Assembly (NCBI RefSeq): GCF_947498015.1
Contig: NZ_CANMIR010000001.1
Coordinates: 310,001-374,000, forward strand
Source of the DNA: an uncultured Neptuniibacter sp.
Lineage (GTDB): Bacteria > Pseudomonadota > Gammaproteobacteria > Pseudomonadales > Balneatricaceae
Reading direction: 5' to 3'
DNA: 64,000 nucleotides
The position numbers and the translations under genes were made by a program. Position 1 is the first letter of the stretch. The number at the start of each line of letters is the position of its first letter. Positions 10,099-17,927 of this stretch are shown in pieces. The notes beneath the pieces are model-generated. The model saw only the letters and a program-made list of their open reading frames with translations, did not search any database and had not been told where the DNA came from.

Positions 10099-10327
10099 AA
10101 AACTGTTCCAGCTCCTTGTGATCAAAAGGCCACTCAAGCTCCCGTTGACTAGCCAGATCGACCAGAACAGGAATACGGACAGCGTACTTTTCCATTAAGC
10201 GGTCGTCGTCAGCAATATCCACCTGATAGATAGCAACTTTGGACATATCGACACTCTTAACAATAATGCTTTCCGCCTCGTCACATAGGTGGCAGCCAAC
10301 TGTCCCCATTAATTCAAGTTCCCGCAT
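10073..10327 (-). CDS. Glutaredoxin family small thiol protein (DUF836-like)
   Basis: This cytoplasmic protein of about 84 residues has a thioredoxin fold. The redox motif CHLC is in MGTVGCHLCDEAE near residue 12, followed by a KVAIYQVDIADDDRL strand, the cis-proline in VRIPVLVD, and a C-terminal helix (DHKELEQFFSSL). This layout matches the short DUF836/glutaredoxin-2-like proteins common in gammaproteobacteria. The start at 10327 is supported by a GGGAG site six bases upstream; an ATG at 10339 would lie over that site. Its partner or substrate cannot be deduced. The 3' end overlaps convergent tatD. Confidence 0.88.
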   Translation of the reverse strand: MRELELMGTVGCHLCDEAESIIVKSVDMSKVAIYQVDIADDDRLMEKYAVRIPVLVDLASQRELEWPFDHKELEQFFSSLVAEV

Positions 10328-10975
10328 TAACACTCCCATCGGATTAGTAACTAAAAAGCCATTATAGAGCTTAAGCTGTAGCGCTTCGACAGCTTACTGA
10401 CCAAGACATAAAAACCCCAAAAGGCCCTATCCAGATACATGAATCTGGAGCCTCAGAAGATGAAGAAAGACAATGAACCTATGGAACCACATCTCATTTT
10501 TACAGCCTAACCTTCCCACTATTCAGAATGCAGATACAGCTATCATGCTGCTTAGCAACAAACGGTATTCAGAATAATTCCATTAAGATCTTTTAAGATA
10601 AGAGGCAGTAAAACGTAGCGTTGGTTTAAACAAACTGCAACATTTTCAAGATTAGAATAGACGCTCTCCCCCTAAACTAGAGGGGTCAGGAATTCAGTGA
10701 ATACAACCTACCTCTTTTTATAGGTCTACACAGATGTCTATAACAAATTAAGCATATTCCCTAACACCTTAGTGTGATCGACCAAGGAATACCTTGATAC
10801 ATTGCATCGCACAAGAATATGCTGGTAGGCAGCATTGATAACCTTGCAATTACTTTTAGGCAAGAATAAGCTGAAAAATCCCTAGTAATCTGTGCAAATC
10901 CATACCTCCTTAATCGGACCCTGAATGAGACGCACGCGAGACGGATGGAAGGATATGACAAAGAAAGGCGAATCT
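10328..10975. other. 648-base gene-poor region upstream of phaC
   Basis: No convincing gene is present. Visible elements: an 8-bp inverted repeat, TAAGCTGT ... ACAGCTTA at 10372-10396, without a T-tract; a 23-codon plus-strand frame at 10439-10510 with no good ribosome site; and a small CCCCT/AGGGG repeat near 10669-10684. A 66-codon minus-strand frame at 10761-10961 crosses the phaC start and looks spurious. The length leaves room for regulation of phaC or for an unrecognised small RNA, but I can point to no specific operator. Confidence 0.5.
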
Positions 10976-12712
10976 ATGGACAACAACAACCTGCTCTCCA
11001 ATCCTCAGGAGTTTATCGACTACCTGAACACTGAAACACAAAAAGTTCTTGAGCTATTTACAACCTCGGGTGGCGATGACGTTTTTACCCAGTTTGCACA
11101 ATCATGGACCGAACTGGCTAATCGCTCTTGGGAAGATCCAACAGTCTGGATTCGCGCAATCACAGATTACCAACAGAGTCAGATGAATCTGTGGACAAAT
11201 TTATTGACAGGAAAAACCGGCAGCTCCGTAGCCGAACCTGCTCGGGGTGACCGCCGTTTCCAGGCTGAAGAGTGGTCACAAAACCCCGTTTTTGACTACA
11301 TCAAGCAGTCTTACCTATTGAGCTCAAAACTTCTTCAGGAGATGGCAGCGAACGCCAATCTTTCTGATCAGGAGCAGAAAAAACTTGAGTTCTATACGCA
11401 GCAGTATATCGATGCGATGTCCCCAACCAATTTTGCGCTGACAAACCCTGAAGTACTTCAGCAGGCTTTGGAAACAAAGGGGCAGAGTCTGGTTGACGGT
11501 CTTAAAAACCTTCTGGGTGATGTCGATAAAGGCCGCATCTCCATGACCGACGAGTCAGCTTTCGTACTGGGCGAAAATATCGCAACAACGAAAGGTTCTG
11601 TCGTTTATGAAAACGATATGTTCCAGTTGGTACAATACTCTCCAACGACTGAAGAAACCTTTTCACGCCCGACGATGATCGTGCCTCCCTGCATCAATAA
11701 ATTCTACATTTTGGATCTGCAGGAAAGTAACTCATACGTTAAATACTGCGTTGATCAGGGCCAGACTACATTCATGATCTCCTGGTTGAACCCTACGACT
11801 GAACAGGGCCATATCAGTTGGGATGATTACGTTGAGAAAGGTATTCTGAAAGCCACTCAGGTTATTCAGGAGATCACTAACAGCGATAAGATCAATGCCG
11901 TTGCCTGGTGTGTTGGTGGCACCCTGCTCGGCACAGCCCTGGCAGTCATGGCTGCACGTAAAGATACCTCCATCGCTTCAGCTACCTTCTTCACAACGCT
12001 ACTGGATTTCACTGATCCAGGCGATCTGTGTGTATTCATCGATGAGCAGCAGGTTAAACGCTTAGAAAACAAGGTGACCAACCAGGGTTACCTCAGCGGT
12101 CGCGAACTTGCCACATCATTCAACATGTTGCGCTCAAATGACCTGATCTGGTCCTATGTGGTGAACAACTATCTTAAGGGTCAGACACCTCCTCCATTTG
12201 ATATCCTTTACTGGAACAGTGACTCGACGAACCTGCCGGCTACCATGTACACCTACTACATCAACAACATGTACATGGATAACGGCCTAACCAAGAAAGA
12301 TGAACTGACTATTTGTGGTGAGAAAATCGATCTGGGCAAAATCAAAATTCCTTGTTACTTCCTGTCTACGATTGAAGATCATATCGCCCCATGGAAAGGT
12401 ACATTCTCCGGCACAGAGCTGCTAAAAGGTAAGAATGAATTTGTCCTGGGTGCGAGTGGTCACGTTGCTGGCGTAATCAACCCTGCCTCTAAAAACCGTC
12501 GTAACTACTGGGTGAACGGTGAACAGAACCAGGGCGCTGATCACTGGCTTGAAACTGCAGAACGCCAGGAAGGTTCATGGTGGCCTCACTGGGCTGAATG
12601 GCTGAAACGTCGTGCAGGTAAGAAAGTAGCTGCACCTGAAACTCAGGGTAATGATACTCACACCATCATTGAACCTGCACCAGGCCGCTATGTAGCAGCA
12701 CGTATTGATTGA
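10976..12712 (+). CDS. phaC: Class I poly(3-hydroxyalkanoate) synthase
   Basis: PhaC polymerises (R)-3-hydroxyacyl-CoA into polyester granules. The start is MDNNNLLSNPQEFIDYL, with AAAGG upstream; ATGs at 10955 and 10925 are alternatives. The N-terminal helical domain (about 1-200) is followed by an alpha/beta hydrolase fold. The lipase-like box carries cysteine instead of serine (VAWCVGGTLLG, around residue 315). The catalytic aspartate is in STIEDHIAPW and the histidine in GASGHVAGVINP. The C-terminal WWPHWAEWLKRRAG is typical of class I. At about 578 residues it matches that class. No phaA, phaB or phasin is nearby, so precursors come from elsewhere. A strong terminator follows directly. 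Confidence 0.96.
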   Translation: MDNNNLLSNPQEFIDYLNTETQKVLELFTTSGGDDVFTQFAQSWTELANRSWEDPTVWIRAITDYQQSQMNLWTNLLTGKTGSSVAEPARGDRRFQAEEWSQNPVFDYIKQSYLLSSKLLQEMAANANLSDQEQKKLEFYTQQYIDAMSPTNFALTNPEVLQQALETKGQSLVDGLKNLLGDVDKGRISMTDESAFVLGENIATTKGSVVYENDMFQLVQYSPTTEETFSRPTMIVPPCINKFYILDLQESNSYVKYCVDQGQTTFMISWLNPTTEQGHISWDDYVEKGILKATQVIQEITNSDKINAVAWCVGGTLLGTALAVMAARKDTSIASATFFTTLLDFTDPGDLCVFIDEQQVKRLENKVTNQGYLSGRELATSFNMLRSNDLIWSYVVNNYLKGQTPPPFDILYWNSDSTNLPATMYTYYINNMYMDNGLTKKDELTICGEKIDLGKIKIPCYFLSTIEDHIAPWKGTFSGTELLKGKNEFVLGASGHVAGVINPASKNRRNYWVNGEQNQGADHWLETAERQEGSWWPHWAEWLKRRAGKKVAAPETQGNDTHTIIEPAPGRYVAARID

Positions 12713-12730
12713 TACTGCCTGATACAGAAA

Positions 12731-12757
12731 ACGGAGCCGACAGGCTCCGTTTTTTTA
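12731..12757 (+). terminator. Rho-independent terminator of phaC
   Basis: A perfect 8-bp stem, ACGGAGCC / GGCTCCGT, with a GACA loop (12731-12750) is followed by a run of seven T. It lies 18 bases after the phaC stop. The T-run touches the end of the convergent gene at 12755. Confidence 0.93.
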
Positions 12758-13177
12758 TATCTCTGTTTTTAACTCGGCAATTAACTCTTGGATATCCTGC
12801 TTAAGCACATCATCTTCAGTAAAAGCTGCAAATTTTTCAGAGAGACTCAATTCCTCAAGGGCCTCCTGATGAGCACCATCTTCAGACAGTCTCTGCCCCA
12901 GAGAAAACTGAATCGAAGCCTTATACTCATTATCCTTCAGACTGTCCGCTAGAAGATAAGCCTTACGATAAAGCACTAAAGCCTGTGGGTTTTCTTCAGT
13001 GAAGTCAGCCAGTGTTTCCCATAAGACCGGATGATCATTCTTGCTACCTTCTAAGTGATTACAGAGCTGATCAAGCTGCCCATATAACCCCTTAAAAAGC
13101 ACGTCATCATCTTTCTCTGCTGCGGCGACCAGCCCCAAAGCCAGCTCTTCAACCTGTTTGAATATTCTTGTATTCAT
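12755..13177 (-). CDS. Helical-repeat (TPR-like) hypothetical protein
   Basis: This 140-residue soluble acidic protein is made of short amphipathic helices. LVLYRKAYLLADSL, YKASIQFSLGQRLSEDG and HQEALEELSLSEKFA have the spacing of two or more tetratricopeptide units (A-x-x-x-L-G, Y/A at helix turns). TPR-like proteins bind other proteins. It follows the SMI1/KNR4 gene after three bases, with its GGAGAG ribosome site inside that gene's end, so the pair is translationally coupled. I do not recognise a named family beyond the repeat. Confidence 0.75.
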   Translation of the reverse strand: MNTRIFKQVEELALGLVAAAEKDDDVLFKGLYGQLDQLCNHLEGSKNDHPVLWETLADFTEENPQALVLYRKAYLLADSLKDNEYKASIQFSLGQRLSEDGAHQEALEELSLSEKFAAFTEDDVLKQDIQELIAELKTEI

Positions 13178-13180
13178 CGC

Positions 13181-13582
13181 TTAACTCTCCAACCAGATCT
13201 CTTTGGCCCAGGTCCATATTGACGACCACTCATCATCAATCGATCCATCATACAACCACAAGAGTATCTGAGCTTGCTGTGAGATACAGTAATACCCCCC
13301 AGAGTGCTCACAAATCGGAATATACTCTCGCGGCAGACCTACATCCCAGGCCGTAGCAGCCATTTCAGGAAGATAAGTGTGAGACTGTGGATCAGCAACT
13401 GTTGCAGGCTCAATAGAACCACAAATAATATCACTGACCTCAAGAAGGAACTGCTTGTACTCATCAGGTAGAGAGATCAGGATCTGCTCCTCGATCTCAA
13501 CCAAATCATCTTCATCGGGCAGCTCCAGAGGGACAGGAACTTCATTATGACGCTCCTGTAATAATTCAATGATATCTTCCAT
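13181..13582 (-). CDS. SMI1/KNR4 family protein
   Basis: The protein has about 133 residues. The SMI1/KNR4 pattern is visible: an N-terminal helix (MEDIIELLQE), EIEEQILISLPDEYKQFLLEVSD, a G-rich turn, PEMAATAWDVGLPREYIPICEHSGGYYCI and the final WSSIWTWAKEIW. The superfamily is a protein-binding fold; in bacteria many members are immunity proteins to polymorphic toxins, but solitary housekeeping members exist. The start at 13582 has GGAG six bases upstream; the ATG at 13594 has none. It is the first gene of a coupled pair with the TPR-like protein. No toxin-like gene adjoins it, so an immunity role is not supported by context. Confidence 0.82.
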   Translation of the reverse strand: MEDIIELLQERHNEVPVPLELPDEDDLVEIEEQILISLPDEYKQFLLEVSDIICGSIEPATVADPQSHTYLPEMAATAWDVGLPREYIPICEHSGGYYCISQQAQILLWLYDGSIDDEWSSIWTWAKEIWLES

Positions 13583-14026
13583 CGTGTGCTCCATCTGGGA
13601 ATAGTGAGCGCGGAGACTAGTGCAGAGAAACCGATATGTAAACAGCTCAATCTGTTAGCCTCTGAAACATTTACAGACAATAACTCCAAGCTATAAACCA
13701 ATAACCTATTCTTTAAGAGAACCAAGGAAATCGACAGCTTCAAGTGAAAAGGATTAATACTTTAGAACTAATATAAGCCAAATTGCTAACGTCTTTAGCC
13801 TGATTTCCCAAGACATTACAGACAGAATCCGTATAATTCGCGCCAACTGCACTGCAACATAATGAGACTGTCATTATTTTATGCTCATACCGTTGCAGGA
13901 CGAAGAAGTCTCTGGTGATAACGGTCCAGAATCTACCTGGTTAGGATTCACTTCCGTTGCGGCCACAAGCCCCATCGCCAGTGTTACTTCACAAACCATT
14001 ATTATTATTAAAATGGCGAAGTTCCT
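13583..14026. other. Divergent region between SMI1 gene and mqo
   Basis: This 444-base gap contains the probable mqo promoter (see 13810-13837) and a leader of about 180 bases. The leader is unremarkable apart from an ATT-rich run just before mqo. A minus-strand frame extending to 13743 overlaps the SMI1 gene in another frame and is a shadow. I see no further gene here. Confidence 0.5.
13810..13837 (+). promoter_or_regulatory. Probable sigma70 promoter for mqo
   Basis: A consensus TATAAT at 13832-13837 is preceded, after 16 bases, by AAGACA at 13810-13815 (4 of 6 to TTGACA). This would give a leader of about 180 bases before mqo. The -10 is perfect and the -35 weak, so activator help is possible. 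Sequence evidence only. Confidence 0.45.
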
Positions 14027-15577
14027 ATGACCACAAAATCAGTAGACGTATTGCTAGTCGGCGCGGGAGCTATGAGTACAACCTTAGGTGTTATGCTCAA
14101 GCAGCTGGATCCATCCCTGAAAATCAGCATGATCGAGCGCCTGGATCATGTCGCGTATGAAAGTACCGATGCACTTAACAATGCAGGTACCGGTCATGCA
14201 GCGTATTGTGAACTGAACTACACGCCTCAAGCGGCTGACGGCAGTATCAATTGTGATAAGGCTTATGCCATCAATGCTGCTTTCGAAACCAGTCTTCAGT
14301 TCTGGTCCTATTTAGTACAGACCGGAGCATTACCTGAGCCATCACAATTTATTAACCCAGTACCGCACCAAAGCTTTGTCTGGGGCGATAAAAACGTTGA
14401 ATTCCTGCGTAAACGCTATGAAGCACTGAGTCAGCACCACCAGTTTGAGGTTATGGAGTACTCCGAAGATCCAGAAACCATCAAAGAGTGGATGCCGCTG
14501 ATTATGAAGGGGCGTAAAGGCAAAGAGAAAATCGCAGCAACGCGTGTCCGCTATGGCTCTGATGTCAACTTCGGCTCACTCGCCAGGAATATGGTTAAGT
14601 TCCTGGAAGCACAACCGGACTTCGAGCTTCTACTCAATAACGAAGTTAAGGACTTTTATCAGAACAAAGATAAGTCCTGGTCCGTTACGGTTAAGAATAC
14701 TGAAAGCAAGGAAACTCAGGTTATTGACAGCCGCTTCGTATTCCTTGGTGCAGGCGGCGGAGCACTACCACTCCTTCAGAAAACCGGCATACCCGAAGGT
14801 AACGGCTATGGCGGATTCCCCGTGAGCGGTCAATGGCTTATCTGTAAAAACCAGAAAATCGTTGAAGAGCACGCCTCAAAGGTTTACGGCGCTGCCCCCA
14901 TTGGCGCGCCCCCAATGTCAGTCCCACATCTGGATACGCGCGTTATTGATGGCAAAAAAGCATTACTGTTCGGTCCGTTTGCTGGTTTTACAACCAAGTT
15001 CCTGAAAAACGGCTCTGTCATGGATATGTTTGGCTCACTGACAGCCACCAACCTGAAGCCAATGCTTCAAGTGGGTGCAACCAGTATGGACCTTACACGC
15101 TATCTGATCAGTGAAGTGATGCAAACACACGGCTCTCGTGTAATGTCACTGAGCAACTTCTACCCTGATGCACGAGAGGAAGATTGGGAGATCTCTCATG
15201 CAGGGCAGCGTGTGCAGATCATCAAGAAAGATGAAAACGGTAAAGGAAAGCTCGAGTTTGGCACCGAGGTCATTACCTCCTCTGATGGAAGTCTGGCAGC
15301 GCTACTTGGGGCTTCACCAGGAGCATCTACAGCGGTAAGTGCGATGCTAAGCATCGTCGAACGCTGCTTCCCGGAAGAGCTAAATTCGGCAGAATGGAAA
15401 CAGAAAATTTCAACAATGATTCCATCTTACGGTCATAACCTGACAGAAGATGCGAATCTGTTGAGAACAATTCGTCAGCAGACCCTAACCACGCTAGGAC
15501 TTGATCCATCAAAAAAGCAGCAACTGCAGACTGATACCGACAGTCTGCAGGAAAAAACGGCTGAAACCGCCGCTTAA
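14027..15577 (+). CDS. mqo: Malate:quinone oxidoreductase
   Basis: Mqo is a peripheral inner-membrane FAD enzyme that oxidises malate to oxaloacetate and passes electrons to quinone, replacing or complementing NAD malate dehydrogenase in the TCA cycle. The N-terminal FAD-binding motif is VDVLLVGAGAMSTTLG. Family blocks follow: LDHVAYESTDALNNAGTGHAA, CELNYTPQ, NPVPHQSFVWG, VPHLDTRVIDG, LLFGPFAGF and LLGASPGASTAVSAML. At 516 residues the length is standard. It is a single transcription unit with its own promoter and terminator. Confidence 0.97.
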   Translation: MTTKSVDVLLVGAGAMSTTLGVMLKQLDPSLKISMIERLDHVAYESTDALNNAGTGHAAYCELNYTPQAADGSINCDKAYAINAAFETSLQFWSYLVQTGALPEPSQFINPVPHQSFVWGDKNVEFLRKRYEALSQHHQFEVMEYSEDPETIKEWMPLIMKGRKGKEKIAATRVRYGSDVNFGSLARNMVKFLEAQPDFELLLNNEVKDFYQNKDKSWSVTVKNTESKETQVIDSRFVFLGAGGGALPLLQKTGIPEGNGYGGFPVSGQWLICKNQKIVEEHASKVYGAAPIGAPPMSVPHLDTRVIDGKKALLFGPFAGFTTKFLKNGSVMDMFGSLTATNLKPMLQVGATSMDLTRYLISEVMQTHGSRVMSLSNFYPDAREEDWEISHAGQRVQIIKKDENGKGKLEFGTEVITSSDGSLAALLGASPGASTAVSAMLSIVERCFPEELNSAEWKQKISTMIPSYGHNLTEDANLLRTIRQQTLTTLGLDPSKKQQLQTDTDSLQEKTAETAA

Positions 15578-15591
15578 AGATATACATACAG

Positions 15592-15617
15592 GGCCGATCA
15601 TTTGATCGGCCTTTTTT
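15592..15617 (+). terminator. Rho-independent terminator of mqo
   Basis: A perfect 9-bp stem, GGCCGATCA / TGATCGGCC, with a two-base loop (15592-15611) is followed by six T. It starts 14 bases after the mqo stop. Confidence 0.93.
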
Positions 15618-15667
15618 CAGGTAAGGTAAGACTCGACACCTTTTAAAAGGCATTCAACTGAGAACTG

Positions 15668-15904
15668 ATGATGCAATGTAGAGACAACTGCGGCGCCTGC
15701 TGCATCGCCCCCAGCATCTCCAGTTTAAATAAGTCCTCTGGCATCGCCTGTGTTCACCTCACTCCTGATATGAAATGCGATATTTTTAACCAGCCGGAAA
15801 GGCCCGCAGCCTGCTTAAGCTTCCAACCGGAAAGCGATTTCTGTGGAAACAACCGCTCTGAAGCTCTACAAATTTTGACTCAATTAGAAAGTGTTACCCG
15901 CTAA
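15668..15904 (+). CDS. YkgJ-type cysteine-cluster protein
   Basis: This small protein of 77-78 residues has eight cysteines. CRDNCGACCIAPSIS, GIACVHLTPDMKCDIFNQPERPAACLSF and FCGN match the CxxxCxxCC ... C ... C ... P-x-x-C pattern of the YkgJ/UPF0153 (CxxCxxCC) family, presumed to bind zinc or an iron-sulfur cluster. Function is unknown. Two adjacent ATG codons (15668, 15671) are equally possible starts. It lies in the 400 bases between the mqo terminator and the convergent csp gene, with a shared terminator at 15922-15950. Confidence 0.88.
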   Translation: MMQCRDNCGACCIAPSISSLNKSSGIACVHLTPDMKCDIFNQPERPAACLSFQPESDFCGNNRSEALQILTQLESVTR

Positions 15905-15921
15905 TCTTTGATAAAGGCACA

Positions 15922-15950
15922 AAAAAAGCAAACCTTCAGTTTGCTTTTTT
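15922..15950. terminator. Bidirectional terminator between YkgJ-like gene and csp
   Basis: A 12-bp stem, AAAAAAGCAAAC / GTTTGCTTTTTT, surrounds a CTTCA loop. The A-tract on one side and T-tract on the other let it work for the plus-strand ykgJ-like gene and the minus-strand csp gene. Confidence 0.9.
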
Positions 15951-15972
15951 AGATCGGATTAATCGGTGATGC

Positions 15973-16176
15973 TTAGAGCTTTACAATATTCTCAGCCTGA
16001 GGGCCTTTCTGCCCCTGTGTAATTGTAAACTCAACTCTCTGCCCCTCAGCTAGGCTTTTAAAGCCATCGCCTTGAATCGCACTAAAGTGAGCAAAAACGT
16101 CTGGACCATTTTCCTGCTCGATAAAACCAAAACCCTTCTCGTCGTTAAACCATTTGACTGTACCAGTTGTTGCCAT
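15973..16176 (-). CDS. Cold-shock domain protein (CspA family)
   Basis: This 67-residue OB-fold protein binds single-stranded RNA and DNA. The start [21 protein letters not shown] contains RNP1 (KGFGFIE), and RNP2 appears as DVFAHFSAI. Length and sequence are of the CspA/CspC/CspE type. An AGGAT site precedes the ATG. The 5' leader on this strand contains a strong hairpin (16209-16240), reminiscent of the structured leaders of cold-inducible csp genes. Whether this copy is cold-induced or constitutive cannot be decided from sequence. Confidence 0.96.
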   Translation of the reverse strand: MATTGTVKWFNDEKGFGFIEQENGPDVFAHFSAIQGDGFKSLAEGQRVEFTITQGQKGPQAENIVKL

Positions 16177-16565
16177 CTTTCTTATCCTATTTTGAACACT
16201 AGTAATCTGTCAGAACCACGGGACAATCCCTGTTCTTGACCGTAGGAGCTGAGAAAATTGGAATTACTCATGCGAAATAGGAGGCGCCAAAAGGAGGCTC
16301 CACCGCTACAAATGCAAGCCGTATTCTTTTTCTAGCATCTCGATAATAGCTCTGTTGAATGTGAATTCAATGACCAAAACACTGTTTTTCTTCATATTTT
16401 GATCATTTTTCATTCAACCATAGTCTTAACCCAACACTTTCCTACATAAAATCATAGCTGCAAACATTCTTTGATAATTGCTTGATGTCCACTAAAAAAT
16501 GCTGAAAAATGCTTATATCTTAATATGTTACTTTTCTGTCCGACCTCTATTTTTGGAGCCCCCCT
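16177..16565. other. Divergent region between csp and MATE gene, with csp leader
   Basis: This 389-base gap holds the csp 5' leader with its hairpin at 16209-16240. A purine-rich stretch, GGAGGCGCC...GGAGGCTCC, lies at about 16280-16302 on the plus strand. An AT-rich half follows toward the MATE gene, including TTTTGATCATTTTTC near 16400. A plus-strand frame starting at 16499 overlaps the MATE gene in another frame and is not credible. No other gene is seen. Confidence 0.5.
16209..16240 (-). promoter_or_regulatory. Hairpin in the csp 5' leader
   Basis: On the minus strand the leader folds as GTCAAGAAC...GGGA, loop TTG, TCCC...GTTCTGAC, a long stem with one small internal loop, about 33 bases before the csp start codon. 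Structured leaders act as RNA thermosensors in cspA of E. coli; the parallel here is inference. Confidence 0.4.
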
Positions 16566-17918
16566 CTGAAACGCTTGCAAGAACTGAAACTAATACTTTC
16601 ATTAGGCCTCCCTATTGCCATTGCACAAATTGCTCAAACCTCGATGGGGTTTGTCGATACAGTGATGGCGGGAAGATACGGTTCGAGTGACCTTGCAGCG
16701 GTAGCACTTGGCTCGAGTGTCTGGCTCCCAATATTTTTGGCCAGTCAGGGATTACTTATGGCCACAACACCTATGGTAGCCCACCTGGTGGGTGCTAACC
16801 GCATTAGCGCTACCCGACAAACTCTTCACCAGGGCCTGATTGTCGTTGTAGTTTTAAGCCTGCTTGCCATCTTAACCCTGCATAACTGCATGCCGCTTTT
16901 AAGAGCGATGGATGTCAACCCCACACTTGCGATGACTACAAACCAGTATCTGCAAGCGATCTCTTGGGGATTTCCCGCCCTACTGTTCTATCAATTGATA
17001 CGCAGCTACATTGAAGGGTTTGGCAAGACCCGCCCAGCCATGATGATATCTATACTGGGCCTGCTCTGTAATATTCCACTCAACTACGCCCTCATCTACG
17101 GCAAGTTTGGCTTTCCAGAACTCGGCGGGGTTGGTTGTGGATGGGCAACAGCTGCCGTCATGTGGATCATGTGCATCTCAACCCTTCTCTATCTTTCCAG
17201 ATCAAGCAGTTTTAAAAGCGTTTCCCCTTTTACAGACTGGAAGCTCCCGAAGCAGGAACCCTTTAAACGATTTCTCCTATTGGGGATTCCGATCGGAATA
17301 GCACTTCTGATTGAGGTCAGCATGTTCTCAATTATTGCACTGCTGCTTGCTGATCTGGGCGAAGTTATTATTGCCTCACATCAGATCACGATCAGCTTCA
17401 CCGGATTGATTTTCATGCTACCTCTGAGTATATCGATGGCATTGACCATCCGGGTGGGACAACAGCTGGGCGCTAATCAGTTTGATCAGGCCCGATACAG
17501 TGCTATAACAGGGTTTATGATAACGCTCTGCGTCGCTACTTTCAGCTCAAGTATCATGGCGATCTTTGCTACGGATATCGCCAAACTGTATACCGCTGAG
17601 TTATCCATCATCCAAATTGCTACGACATTAATCACTATCGCAGCCATTTTTCAGTTCTCCGATGCGATACAGATTACCTGCTCAGGCATCCTGAGAGGGT
17701 ACAAAGATACAGCCACCCCCCTTTTCCTTGTATTTATCTCCTATTGGGTTATAGGCCTTCCCTCCGGCTATTTATTGGGAAAAACAGATCTCCTGGTACC
17801 CAAGATGGGTGCTACAGGGTTCTGGGTGGGTTTATTAATCGGCCTCACAATAGGCGCTATACTGCTATTTAGTCGCTTCCAATGGAAAAGTAGGCAATCA
17901 ACACCATCTTCACTCTGA
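16566..17918 (+). CDS. MATE family multidrug/Na+ efflux transporter (NorM type)
   Basis: This inner-membrane protein of about 450 residues has 12 hydrophobic segments in two homologous halves. The N-terminus reads ...LKLILSLGLPIAIAQIAQTSMGFVDTVMAGRYG and the second half begins PFKRFLLLGIPIGIALLIEVSMFS, both typical of NorM. It exports cationic drugs in exchange for Na+ or H+. The start is unusual: no ATG or GTG exists between the upstream in-frame stop (16521) and the conserved region. A CTG at 16566 lies seven bases after GGAG and would yield MKRLQELK; a conventional reading would use TTG at 16575, which has no well-spaced ribosome site. It is first of a row with DUF3080, LapG and LapD genes. 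Confidence 0.93.
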   Translation: MKRLQELKLILSLGLPIAIAQIAQTSMGFVDTVMAGRYGSSDLAAVALGSSVWLPIFLASQGLLMATTPMVAHLVGANRISATRQTLHQGLIVVVVLSLLAILTLHNCMPLLRAMDVNPTLAMTTNQYLQAISWGFPALLFYQLIRSYIEGFGKTRPAMMISILGLLCNIPLNYALIYGKFGFPELGGVGCGWATAAVMWIMCISTLLYLSRSSSFKSVSPFTDWKLPKQEPFKRFLLLGIPIGIALLIEVSMFSIIALLLADLGEVIIASHQITISFTGLIFMLPLSISMALTIRVGQQLGANQFDQARYSAITGFMITLCVATFSSSIMAIFATDIAKLYTAELSIIQIATTLITIAAIFQFSDAIQITCSGILRGYKDTATPLFLVFISYWVIGLPSGYLLGKTDLLVPKMGATGFWVGLLIGLTIGAILLFSRFQWKSRQSTPSSL

Positions 17919-17927
17919 GATCACCAC

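Noticed and set aside
10761-10961. 66-codon minus-strand frame upstream of phaC
   Set aside because: It crosses the phaC start region, has no good ribosome site and no recognisable sequence.
12755-13582. Toxin-immunity locus
   Set aside because: SMI1/KNR4 suggests immunity, but no toxin, secretion marker or repeat is adjacent; kept only as a pair of interest.
13477-13743. 88-codon minus-strand frame overlapping the SMI1 gene
   Set aside because: Different frame from the recognised SMI1/KNR4 protein and without ribosome site.
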